From Fermentibacter sp963718745 [NCBI: Candidatus Fermentibacterota bacterium] (GTDB lineage: Bacteria; Fermentibacterota; Fermentibacteria; Fermentibacterales), in NCBI GenBank assembly GCA_963718745.1, contig OY970370.1, positions 1,922,001-1,986,000 on the forward strand: a stretch of DNA of 64,000 nucleotides, in the 5' to 3' direction. The notes below the pieces were generated by a model. That model searched no databases. It worked only from the letters and a program-made list of their open reading frames with translations, and was not told the origin of the DNA. The position numbers and the translations under genes were made by a program. Below are positions 9,255-16,824 of the stretch, in pieces. Position 1 is the first letter of the stretch; the number at the start of each line of letters is the position of its first letter.

Positions 9255-10420
9255 GAGCCCTTCTCGAGAAGTATGCCGTCAAACTGGTGAAGGCCGGCCT
9301 GGCCGAGCCGGGGGCGGCACTCTTCGGCGGAGTGGACGACAGGTACGAGTGGAACAGGGAGGACCCCCTCCGTGGTGACATGGAGAGGATCTTCGGAGGA
9401 CTCGCCGTCAACTCGCTCCTCCTCTGCAGGCCGGCCGAGCCGTACTGGTCGATGATCTCGCTGCTGGCCTCCGGTTCGGGCGGGACGATCCGGCCATCCG
9501 ACTGCGAGACGCGGACCTTCCTCCACGACATCCCCGTCGCCGGTGCATACGATCCGGACGAGATCGCGGGGATCCTGCGAAGGCGCAAATGCGCGGTCGT
9601 GCCGGGGCTGGGAGTGATCTCCTGGGGAGCCGTCAGCCCGGAGCAGGCCTTCATCTTCTTCAGCTCGGTCTGCTTCTCGTGTTTCGTCAAGTTCTTCGCC
9701 GACTACCTCTCGCTGGCACGCTCCGGCTCTCCGCCCGCCCTGTGGCGCGAGGTCTTCGAAAGTGCGCGGGCCATCGTGGGAAGGGATGCGGAGCCGCCTC
9801 CGGAGCTGATGAGGGGTCCGTTCCGGACCGCCCGGGAGATCAGGGCGGCGATCGCCGAGGTGGGCCGGGCGACCGTCGGAGCCGGGCTCGTCGACTCGTT
9901 CTTCGGCAACGTCTCCTGGCTCATGGACGGGGTGCTCCACATAAGCCAGACGACATCGTCGCTGGACGAGCTGGAGGGCGCCATCGACGCGTGCCCCCTG
10001 GACGGGTCGGCCTGCACGGGGATCACAGCCTCGAGTGAATACACGGCTCATGTGAAGGCTCTGGAGAGGACCGGAGCCGACGGCATCCTCCACGGCCATC
10101 CCAGGTTCGCAGTGATAATGTCCATGGCCTGCGGCGAGAGGGAATGCGAAACCCGCGGATCCTGCCATGTCCGCTGCCCGAGGGAGCGCTTCGCAGCAGG
10201 CGTGCCGATAGTGCCGGGCGAGGTGGGAACGGGGTCTTCGGGCCTGTGCAACACCCTTCCCGGAGCCCTTGCAGGGCAGAGGGGTGTGATAGTCCACGGA
10301 CACGGCCTGTTCATGCAGGCGAAGACCGACTTCCGCGCGGCCTTCAGAGCCATGCTGGACATAGAGCGGATGTGCCGGGACGAGTACTTCGCCCTCGTCG
10401 ACCGGACACCGGCCGGATAG
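9251..10420 (+). CDS. Class II aldolase/adducin-like protein with degenerate N-terminal copy
   Basis: The TTG at 9251 overlaps the AOR stop (TTGA) after GGGAGGGG, giving 389 aa. The C-terminal half holds class II aldolase features: GNVSWLMDGVLHISQT, the zinc-ligand pair in DGILHGHPRF, and a third histidine in VHGHGLF. The N-terminal half ends in a region resembling the tail of the same fold (VPGLGVISWGAVSPEQAF) but lacks the HGH motif, suggesting an internal duplication with one inactive copy. Aldolases of this family split sugar phosphates to release an aldehyde, which the coupled AOR could oxidise. That link is inference. Confidence 0.75.
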   Translation: MRALLEKYAVKLVKAGLAEPGAALFGGVDDRYEWNREDPLRGDMERIFGGLAVNSLLLCRPAEPYWSMISLLASGSGGTIRPSDCETRTFLHDIPVAGAYDPDEIAGILRRRKCAVVPGLGVISWGAVSPEQAFIFFSSVCFSCFVKFFADYLSLARSGSPPALWREVFESARAIVGRDAEPPPELMRGPFRTAREIRAAIAEVGRATVGAGLVDSFFGNVSWLMDGVLHISQTTSSLDELEGAIDACPLDGSACTGITASSEYTAHVKALERTGADGILHGHPRFAVIMSMACGERECETRGSCHVRCPRERFAAGVPIVPGEVGTGSSGLCNTLPGALAGQRGVIVHGHGLFMQAKTDFRAAFRAMLDIERMCRDEYFALVDRTPAG

Positions 10421-10446
10421 GGTCTGCCCGCTCCCGGGGACCTGCC

Positions 10447-11691
10447 TCAGACCGAGGGGTCCGCGACCCTTCCCATGAACAGCACCGTGCCGGTCAGATC
10501 GTCCATCACGAGGAACAGGAAGGGTCTGTCCAGCACGAACCGGACCGGCTGTTCGGACGGCATGGCGGTCAGCGCCATGACCACCCCGGTGGCCGCAGCG
10601 GCCTCTGTACCGGACTCGTCCACCTTCACGAAGGCCTTGTGTATCACTGCGCTCACGAACAGGTCCCTGCCCCCCGTCATGCCGCTGAAATCGGCGAGCG
10701 AGGGATCGAAGGCGTCCGTCATGCCCAGATCGGCCAGCGCGGGTTCCAGGCCGTAGGAGGCTGTGAACTCGAACCTGGGCATCGCGAGGGCTACCTCGAC
10801 TTCGTGGAGGCCCGCCTCGATGCCCGAGAGGGTCTCCCTGTCCAGGGCCTGTTCGAACCCGGCGATGTCGCCGTCCGGCAGTATGAGCAGCATGCTGCTC
10901 GCACCGTCGGAGTAGGGGAGGGAGAGGGCTCTGCATCCGAAACCCTCCGAGTAGCGCATGTCCGCTGTCCGGTGCATCAGGGGTACTGTGACGGGCGCTC
11001 CCGGCATGGTCGTGAAGACTCCGTCGCTGGTCCGGTCGGCATCGAACTCGGTGTCCCACGTTCCCTTGAAGTAGACGGCGTTGGTCAGGACGACGCGGGT
11101 GTCACTGCTCACCGTCCCCGGTCCGAGGAGGTCCCTTATCCTGTCGTTCGTCCGTTCGCTCACCCAGTTGTTTATCAGGAGCCTCTGATCATCCGGGCCG
11201 CCTCTGAAGTCGACATTCCTGGCTTCCGCCCCGTAGTTCTCGGCAACCAGCTCCACGTATCCGTCCAGCAGGGGGAAGGAAGTCTCGACCCAGAGAGCAT
11301 TCGAGATGGAAAGCTCGATCGGTTCACCTTCTGAAAGGGCGTCCCTCTCCTCTCCGTCGAGCATCATCCCGATCCGGAAGAAACCTTCGTGCACGCCCGA
11401 TGCTCCGGGAGCGAAGCCCAGCACATCCGCCATCTGGGCGGCCGTCCCGCCGTCCGCGCCCGCCCAGGTCATGGCGAGCGCCGTGGAGATGCTGTAGGGG
11501 GAGAACATCACGTTCCCGTTCCCGCTCTCCTCGCAGAGCCTGCCGAAGAGGTCGAGGGCGAAATCGGTGTTGCCCTCCACCAGGGGCTGGATATCGACGT
11601 CTCCGCAGGTCTCCTCCGTGACCCCCGAAGCTCCGCAGGAGCCCTGGACGAGCATGGCGGCAACGGCTAGAGGAACGACCGGTATTCTCAT
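10447..11691 (-). CDS. Secreted serpin (serine protease inhibitor)
   Basis: The 414-aa product has an N-terminal export signal ending near GSCGAS, possibly a lipoprotein cysteine although the box is imperfect. The serpin core follows: NVMFSPYSISTALAMTWAGA, ISNALWVE, VLTNAVYFKGTWDTEF, and the C-terminal strand PFLFLVMDDLTGTVLFMGRV. The hinge ESGTEAAAATGVV is Ala-rich as in inhibitory serpins. Counting from the hinge puts the scissile bond at or next to the Thr-Ala in VVMALTAM. The start at 11691 has GGGAGAG upstream. It may protect the envelope from proteases, including the cell's own secreted ones. Confidence 0.93.
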   Translation of the reverse strand: MRIPVVPLAVAAMLVQGSCGASGVTEETCGDVDIQPLVEGNTDFALDLFGRLCEESGNGNVMFSPYSISTALAMTWAGADGGTAAQMADVLGFAPGASGVHEGFFRIGMMLDGEERDALSEGEPIELSISNALWVETSFPLLDGYVELVAENYGAEARNVDFRGGPDDQRLLINNWVSERTNDRIRDLLGPGTVSSDTRVVLTNAVYFKGTWDTEFDADRTSDGVFTTMPGAPVTVPLMHRTADMRYSEGFGCRALSLPYSDGASSMLLILPDGDIAGFEQALDRETLSGIEAGLHEVEVALAMPRFEFTASYGLEPALADLGMTDAFDPSLADFSGMTGGRDLFVSAVIHKAFVKVDESGTEAAAATGVVMALTAMPSEQPVRFVLDRPFLFLVMDDLTGTVLFMGRVADPSV

Positions 11692-11801
11692 CGAGACTCT
11701 CCCTGCGCGTTGGATCAATTCCGGATCACGTTCCGGAGCCTGCTCCCGAACCCGGGGCCACCTCCGGGGTCCTGCGGGATATACCCCGCCTGTCACGGAA
11801 C

Positions 11802-11830
11802 ATTCTATCCATACGGCCCGGCAGGTGGAA
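11802..11830 (-). promoter_or_regulatory. Predicted promoter of the serpin gene
   Basis: On the minus strand, TTCCAC (11830-11825), a 17-nt spacer, and TAGAAT (11807-11802; 5 of 6 to consensus). It would give a leader of about 100 nt that includes a GCGGG/CCCGC hairpin. It lies back to back with the plus-strand promoter at 11845. Confidence 0.4.
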
Positions 11831-11844
11831 GCCCCCAGAATTGT

Positions 11845-11873
11845 TTGACAATGTCCGGCGGTTCTCTTACACT
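11845..11873 (+). promoter_or_regulatory. Near-consensus sigma-70 promoter in front of a candidate ncRNA
   Basis: A perfect TTGACA (11845-11850), an exact 17-nt spacer, and TACACT (11868-11873). This is the best -35/-10 pair I found in the window. Transcription would begin near 11880, about 210 nt before the next start codon. Confidence 0.6.
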
Positions 11874-11879
11874 TGTTCA

Positions 11880-12050
11880 CTGGGGGGCCGAAGCCTGCGA
11901 GTGCTTTAGGTACCGATGGAGGCAGCGCCCTTCTGCTGGCCGATGCAGCAACCACCCCCCGGGGTGACGGTAAGCAGCAGAAGCGACGACAGAAGGCCGT
12001 TCAAGTCCTCTAACCCTACCAGGACGTCATTCGTCACGCCTTGGCCCCCC
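11880..12050 (+). ncRNA. Candidate structured small RNA, 6S-like architecture
   Basis: Between serpin and the PAP2-like gene is a 402-bp gap without a credible protein gene. Starting where the promoter predicts, GGGGGGCC (11882-11889) pairs perfectly with GGCCCCCC (12043-12050), and the helix continues inward through wobble and A-U pairs to 11894/12038. Inside, CTTCTGCTG (11930-11938) pairs perfectly with CAGCAGAAG (11975-11983) and is capped by a CACCC/GGGTG hairpin. A small GACG/CGTC hairpin (12023-12035) sits in the 3' side of the central bubble. Closing stem, large bubble and apical stem over about 170 nt resemble 6S RNA. No U-rich terminator was found, and no tmRNA, SRP or RNase P core motif is present. 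Confidence 0.4.
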
Positions 12051-12093
12051 TCACTCACCAATTGGACAATGGCCGGAGCACCGGGAATGAGAG

Positions 12094-13014
12094 TTGAATC
12101 TGATCAGGAAACTGCTCGATCCGGTCACTGACCGATACTACCGGGTAATTCTCATCATCTGCGGGATCTATTCCGCCATGGCGGTGCTCGTACCCTTCGT
12201 GCGCCTGGTTCCGAGATGGCCCGTCCAGCTGGTAATCCTGGCCCTCCTCTACATCGGGCTCCGGAGTTCCCGCATTCCCGACTGGATCAGACGATGGTTC
12301 TACTACGGGATGCTGACCCTCTCCTATCAGGCCCTCCGGCAGATCGTCTCCACGCGCTCGGAAGGCTTCCACGGCTCGGGCATCATCGCTTTCGAGCAAT
12401 CCCTCTTCGGAACGCTCCCCACCGTGTGGCTCCAGCGCGCCCTGCATGCCACGCCGGGTTTCGCCTGGTACGACTACATCTTCGCTGTTCTGCACGCCTC
12501 GCTCTTCGCGTTTCCCTTCCTCCTCCCGGCGGTGCTGCTCTGGCGCAGGGGCGCGGAATCGATGAAGAGAGCTTCCGTTGCCGTGGTGCTGATCTCGATC
12601 GCGGGCTACATCACATATGTCCTCTTCCCCCTCACGCCGCCGTGGATGGCGGATCTGGAGGGGGACATCCAGCACGCCGAGAGGGTGGTCTACGCGACAC
12701 TCTGCAGCTTCACCAGCGACTGGCTCTCGGGCGCCTTCCAGCCTAGTCCGAGAGGCGCGATGCCTTCTCTGCATGCCGGCCTCCCCTTCCTGACCCTCCT
12801 CATCGCACTCCACGAGTTCGGGAGGCGGGCCGCCTGGGTCGCTCTGCCGGTGGCCGTCCTCTGTTTCGAGATCGTCTACGGAGCCGAGCACTATGTCGTC
12901 GACGTCGCCGCGGGGCTCGCATACGGGCTTGCGGCCTATCTCATAGTCTACAGATGGATCTTCCCGGATCCGGCCGGCTCAGGCCGGAGTCCGGCTGACA
13001 GGAAGGCACGGTGA
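12094..13014 (+). CDS. PAP2-superfamily / inositolphosphotransferase (Aur1-Ipt1)-like membrane enzyme
   Basis: The 306-aa product has about six hydrophobic segments and the two C-terminal PAP2 motifs: MPSLHAGLPFL (motif 2, catalytic His) and GAEHYVVDVAAG (motif 3, His and Asp). The long YPFL-type loop between segments and the overall size fit the Aur1/Ipt1 branch, which transfers phosphoryl-alcohol headgroups between lipids. It is likely a lipid phosphatase or headgroup transferase at the outer face of the inner membrane. The start is a TTG after GAGAG, so its position is uncertain. The stop overlaps panB. Confidence 0.8.
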   Translation: MNLIRKLLDPVTDRYYRVILIICGIYSAMAVLVPFVRLVPRWPVQLVILALLYIGLRSSRIPDWIRRWFYYGMLTLSYQALRQIVSTRSEGFHGSGIIAFEQSLFGTLPTVWLQRALHATPGFAWYDYIFAVLHASLFAFPFLLPAVLLWRRGAESMKRASVAVVLISIAGYITYVLFPLTPPWMADLEGDIQHAERVVYATLCSFTSDWLSGAFQPSPRGAMPSLHAGLPFLTLLIALHEFGRRAAWVALPVAVLCFEIVYGAEHYVVDVAAGLAYGLAAYLIVYRWIFPDPAGSGRSPADRKAR

Positions 13015-13841
13015 AGGCCATGTCCGGGATGACGGTTCCGGATTTCAGGGCAAGGAAGGCCGGGAACGGCAGGATCGTCTCCCTGACGGCCTACGACTAC
13101 CCGACTGCACTCCTGGAACAGCAGGCCGGAGTCGACTTCATACTGGTGGGGGACTCCATAGCGATGGCCGTGATGGGAGAGGAAACCACTCTCGGTGCCA
13201 CGGTGGACATGATGCTCCCCCACGTCCGTGCCGTCCGCAGGGGCGCTCCGGATACGTTCATCGTCGCAGACATGCCGTTCGGCTCTTACCAGGCTTCGGA
13301 CGGGCAGGCCATCGATTCAGCTGTCCGTTTCCTGGCCGAAGGCGGGGCGGATGCGGTCAAGCTCGAAGGCGGCTCGGACAGACCCCTTTCCCGTGCAAGG
13401 GCTCTCGTCGAATCGGGCATCCCGGTGATGGGTCACGTGGGACTCCTGCCGCAGTCCATTCGCTCCTCGGGCGGCTACAGGGCCGTGGGGAGGGACCAGG
13501 CTCCGCGCGTGACAGGGGAGGCTCTCGCCCTGGAGGCAGCCGGATGCTTCGCCCTCGTCCTGGAAAGCATGGAGGAGGCCGTAGCGAGGGACATAACGCA
13601 GTCCCTCTCGATACCTACGATAGGCATCGGAGCAGGCCGCTTCACGGACGGCCAGATACTGGTAGTGAACGACATGCTCGGGCTGACCCCCGGTTTCGAG
13701 CCCAGGTTCCTCAAGAAATACGCCGATCTCGCCTCGACGATCTCCAGTGCTTTCGCAGAGTATGCCCGCGAGGTCAGGGAGGGCGTATTCCCCTCCGCGC
13801 GCCATGCCTACGGCGCCGTGAAGGACACGGAGGAGCGGTGA
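13011..13841 (+). CDS. panB: 3-methyl-2-oxobutanoate hydroxymethyltransferase
   Basis: PanB transfers a hydroxymethyl group from 5,10-methylene-THF to 2-oxoisovalerate, giving ketopantoate, the first committed step of pantothenate and CoA synthesis. The 276-aa protein shows SLTAYDYPTALLEQQAGVD, VGDSIAMAVMGEETTL (metal-binding Asp), DAVKLEGG (substrate Lys/Glu), VMGHVGLLPQS and IGIGAGRFTDGQILV. The GTG at 13011 overlaps the previous stop; the ATG at 13020 is an alternative. The rest of the pathway in this window is only the CoaB domain at 38605. Confidence 0.96.
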   Translation: MKAMSGMTVPDFRARKAGNGRIVSLTAYDYPTALLEQQAGVDFILVGDSIAMAVMGEETTLGATVDMMLPHVRAVRRGAPDTFIVADMPFGSYQASDGQAIDSAVRFLAEGGADAVKLEGGSDRPLSRARALVESGIPVMGHVGLLPQSIRSSGGYRAVGRDQAPRVTGEALALEAAGCFALVLESMEEAVARDITQSLSIPTIGIGAGRFTDGQILVVNDMLGLTPGFEPRFLKKYADLASTISSAFAEYAREVREGVFPSARHAYGAVKDTEER

Positions 13842-15073
13842 GGATCCTCGTCGCAGGCGCAGGCGGCAGGGAGCATGCGCTTGCCTTCTCCCTGTCGCGT
13901 GAAGGCGACCACGAGCTTCACGCCGCTCCGGGGAACCCCGGCATGGCGGGTATCTGCAGATGCCACCCCGTCAAGGCTTCCGACATCGAAGGAATCGTAT
14001 CGCTGGCCGTGGAACTCGGAGCGGATCTCGTCGTGCCCGGTCCCGAAGCACCTCTCGTGGCCGGCCTGGCTGACTCGCTCTCGGAGGCGGGCATCCGCGT
14101 TTTCGGGCCGTGCGCCGCCGGCGCGGCGATCGAGGGCAGCAAGTTCTTCGCAAAGGAGATCATGCTCTCCGCCGGGGTCCCCACGGCCGAGGGAAGGCTG
14201 TGCGCCACCCCCGGGGATGTCCTCTCGGCAACAGGGGGGGACTGGTCCGGCTGGGTGCTCAAGGCCGACGGCCTGGCTTCCGGCAAGGGGGTCTTCCTCC
14301 CCGGGAGCGACGCCGAGGCGGCTGTCGCCATGGGCGCGCTCTTCCCCGGCGGTTCCGGCCGTGCAGTCGCCGAGAGGAGGCTGACCGGCCGGGAGGCGAG
14401 CATTATGGCTCTCTGCTCCGGCACCCGCGCATTCGTCCTTCCTCCCAGCCGTGACCACAAGAGAGCATTCGACGGAGACACCGGCCCCAACACCGGCGGG
14501 ATGGGCGCGGTCTGCCCCGCTCCGGGTGCGGATGCCGGACTGGCGGAGTGGACTCTCGAGCGCGTCATCGTCCCGGTTCTCGAGGAGCTGTCCCGCAGGG
14601 GGGTCGACTATCGCGGCACTCTCTTCGCAGGCCTCATGCTCACACCCGGGGGACCGTCCGTGCTCGAGTTCAACTGCCGCTTCGGCGATCCCGAGACCCA
14701 GGCCGTGATGTCCCTCGTGAGGGGCGACACGGGGGCGGTGTTCGCCTCCTGTGCAGAAGGTTCACCCGATTTCTCGGGCATCTCGGTGGATGCCGGCGCT
14801 TCGGCCTGCGTCGTGATGGCTTCGAGCGGATATCCCGGCGCCTTCCGTACCGGCATGCCCGTCGACGGGATCGAAACGCGCGAAGGGGTGGAGGTGTTCC
14901 ACGCGGGAACGGCCCTCGCCGATGGAAGGCTCGTGACAGCCGGCGGGAGGGTGCTGGGCGTGACCGGGACCGGCCGCGACCTCGACGAGGCGCTCGAAAG
15001 GGCATACGCGGAGGTCGGGAGGATATCCTTCGAGGGCGCCTTCTGGCGCCGTGACATAGGGAGGACGAGATGA
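13838..15073 (+). CDS. purD: Phosphoribosylamine-glycine ligase (GAR synthetase)
   Basis: PurD joins glycine to phosphoribosylamine with ATP, the second step of purine synthesis. The 411-aa protein starts at a GTG overlapping the panB stop (GTGA) and begins directly with RILVAGAGGREHALA. ATP-grasp elements follow: GSKFFAKEIMLSAGVPTAEG, LKADGLASGKGVF, NTGGMGAVCPAP and LEFNCRFGDPETQAV. It is coupled to purE, so two purine genes are made together. Confidence 0.97.
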   Translation: MRILVAGAGGREHALAFSLSREGDHELHAAPGNPGMAGICRCHPVKASDIEGIVSLAVELGADLVVPGPEAPLVAGLADSLSEAGIRVFGPCAAGAAIEGSKFFAKEIMLSAGVPTAEGRLCATPGDVLSATGGDWSGWVLKADGLASGKGVFLPGSDAEAAVAMGALFPGGSGRAVAERRLTGREASIMALCSGTRAFVLPPSRDHKRAFDGDTGPNTGGMGAVCPAPGADAGLAEWTLERVIVPVLEELSRRGVDYRGTLFAGLMLTPGGPSVLEFNCRFGDPETQAVMSLVRGDTGAVFASCAEGSPDFSGISVDAGASACVVMASSGYPGAFRTGMPVDGIETREGVEVFHAGTALADGRLVTAGGRVLGVTGTGRDLDEALERAYAEVGRISFEGAFWRRDIGRTR

Positions 15074-15519
15074 GCGCCAGAGTCGGGATACTCATGGGAA
15101 GCGAGAGCGACCGCGAGGTGATGGACCATTCGAGGGCCGTGCTCGAAGAGCTCGGCGTCGAGTGCGAGGTTCTCGTCATGTCAGCGCACCGCAACCCGGA
15201 CGATGTCGCCCGCTACTCGTCCGAAGCCGAGAGCAGGGGCATAAGGGTCCTCGTCGCGGGAGCGGGGCTCGCGGCGCATCTGGCCGGCGCCGTCGCCTCC
15301 CGCACCCTTCTCCCCGTCATCGGCGTCCCGCTGGACGCCGGTCCTCTGAACGGCCTGGATGCGCTCCTGTCAACCGTCATGATGCCGAAGGGGGTGCCCG
15401 TCGCCACGGTCGCGATAGGCTCCCACGGCTCGCGCAACGCTGGCTATCTTGCAGCCGAGATAATCGCGCTAGAGGACTCCGGCCTCCGGGAACGGCTGCG
15501 GGCCAAGCGGGGTCTGTGA
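15070..15519 (+). CDS. purE: N5-carboxyaminoimidazole ribonucleotide mutase (class I)
   Basis: PurE moves the carboxyl group of N5-CAIR to carbon 4 in purine synthesis. The 149-aa protein has the phosphate-binding [10 protein letters not shown], the active-site [18 protein letters not shown], and [22 protein letters not shown], all typical of the class I mutase. Start and stop overlap the flanking genes (ATGA with purD, GTGA with tsaC). No purK is seen in the window. Confidence 0.96.
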   Translation: MSARVGILMGSESDREVMDHSRAVLEELGVECEVLVMSAHRNPDDVARYSSEAESRGIRVLVAGAGLAAHLAGAVASRTLLPVIGVPLDAGPLNGLDALLSTVMMPKGVPVATVAIGSHGSRNAGYLAAEIIALEDSGLRERLRAKRGL

Positions 15520-16109
15520 CCGGAACAAGGGCGATCCGTCTCGCCCTCGAGGGTTTTCCCGGCATCCATATAGAGGACGCCGCCGGGGTGCTGCGGGCAG
15601 GCGGGATAGTACTCTACCCTTCCGACACGGTCTACGGGCTTGCCTGCAGGGCCGGCAGGTCCGACTCCGTCGGCCGCCTGGCCGCAATCAAGGGTTATGG
15701 TGAGGAGAGGCCGTTCATCGTCCTTGCGGGAAGCCTCGGCATGGCGCGGGACCTGGCGGTGATGGACGCCGCCGCGGACGACTTCGCCCGGGAGAACTGG
15801 CCCGGACCCTTCAGCATCGTCCTTCCGGCCGGCAGTTCCGCTCCCCGCTGGGTGTGCGCCGCCGACTGCACGATAGCCCTCCGTATCCCCGCGGACCCGC
15901 TCACGAGAGCCCTCCTCCAGGCTGTCGACTGCCCGCTCGTCAGCACCAGCGCGAACACCAGGGGCAGGCCTGCAACGGGCGATTTCGCAATGGTGGAGGA
16001 TGCGCTCAGGAACTGCGTCGACCTGGTGCTGGACGGAGGGACGATACCGCCCCGCGCTCCGAGCAGGATCGTGAGGGTGCGGCAGGGCTGGGTGGAGATC
16101 CTCCGCTAG
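15516..16109 (+). CDS. L-threonylcarbamoyladenylate synthase (Sua5/YciO/YrdC family)
   Basis: The 197-aa product is a single-domain YrdC-type enzyme that makes threonylcarbamoyl-AMP from Thr, bicarbonate and ATP for the t6A modification of ANN-decoding tRNAs. Visible motifs: IVLYPSDTVYGLAC, AAIKGYGEERPFIVLA, WPGPFSIVLPA, IALRIPADPLTRALL and the family hallmark LVSTSANTRGRPA. It lacks the extra Sua5 domain, so TsaC is the closest match. The GTG start overlaps the purE stop. Confidence 0.92.
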   Translation: MTGTRAIRLALEGFPGIHIEDAAGVLRAGGIVLYPSDTVYGLACRAGRSDSVGRLAAIKGYGEERPFIVLAGSLGMARDLAVMDAAADDFARENWPGPFSIVLPAGSSAPRWVCAADCTIALRIPADPLTRALLQAVDCPLVSTSANTRGRPATGDFAMVEDALRNCVDLVLDGGTIPPRAPSRIVRVRQGWVEILR

Positions 16110-16118
16110 GGGAGCCGT

Positions 16119-16824
16119 TCAGGCTCCAGCCCAGCCTTCCAGGAGCTCGGAGACGATTCCCCTTACCCGGTCCTTGAGCTTTTCGTAGTACAGGGCGGCC
16201 GATTCGATCGAGAAGGGCCTTGCCCCGCCGTCCGAGTATCGTATGGAGCAGGCGGGGACCGGGTATGCCTTGACCCCCTCGCGGTCCAGCCAGGAACCGG
16301 AACCGTCCCACTCGGGGACGAAATCCGGTATGGCGGCCTGGACGAGCGCGAGTTCGTCGGAGCCTCCATGCCCCGCGGAGGAGCCGAAGATCTCCCGGGC
16401 GATGCCGTCGCCCACCACCCACCAGTCGACGAGCGCGGTCCTCGTGCCCGACCTCTTCCAGACTTCGGAAAGGGCTTCGGCCAGGGTCTCCGAGTTGCCG
16501 CCATGCCCGTTGAAGACGATGACCTGCTCGATGCCCGAGACGGAGGCCGAGTCGAGGAGCTCCACGACGAGCGACCTGTAGGTGTCCTTCTCCATCCACA
16601 TGCCGCCGGGGTACCCGGAGAGCGAGTTGACCAGGCCGAAAGGAAGCGTCGGAAGCAGGATCGCCCCGAACTCCGGAGCCAGATCCTCTGCAAGCTTCTC
16701 GGGGGCTATGACGTCGGTTCCAAGGGGACCCTTGTCATGCGCCTCCACCGTGCCGACCGGCCAGAAGGAGAGGCTCCTGTCCAGCCTGTGCGAACTCGTG
16801 CGTCGTCATCCTCAGGAGTTTCAT
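16119..16824 (-). CDS. Creatininase-family amidohydrolase with a probable frameshift near its start
   Basis: The long frame (from 16748) begins inside the first metal motif: upstream in frame reads FWPVGTVEAHDKGPLGTD, a typical creatininase N-terminus (Glu and His ligands), then NGHGGNSE and GHGGSDE. No start codon serves this frame before a TGA. An ATG at 16824, overlapping the preceding stop (ATGA), encodes MKLLRMTTHEFAQ in the other frame. Dropping one G near 16785 joins the two into an ordinary family N-terminus (EFAQ|LDRSLSFWPVG). Either the assembly has one extra base or the gene is damaged. Relatives hydrolyse cyclic or small amides or, like MftE, process a peptide maturated by a radical SAM enzyme. 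Confidence 0.78.

Noticed and set aside
10421-10446. Terminator between the convergent aldolase-like and serpin genes
   Set aside because: Only 26 bp, with GC-rich partial pairing and no T tract on either strand.
11994-12025. tRNA-like T-loop sequence TTCAAGT followed by a CCA-like end
   Set aside because: The flanking 5-bp T-stem does not pair, no matching acceptor or D arm exists, and the sequence lies inside the larger folded region.
12043-12060. C-rich end of the candidate RNA as an intrinsic terminator
   Set aside because: The stem is strong but is followed by TCACTCACC, not a T tract, so termination there is not supported.
11916-12131. A 71-codon plus-strand frame over the candidate RNA
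   Set aside because: No ribosome site in the right place, no recognisable motif, and it crosses the start of the PAP2-like gene. The perfect stems at both ends favour an RNA.
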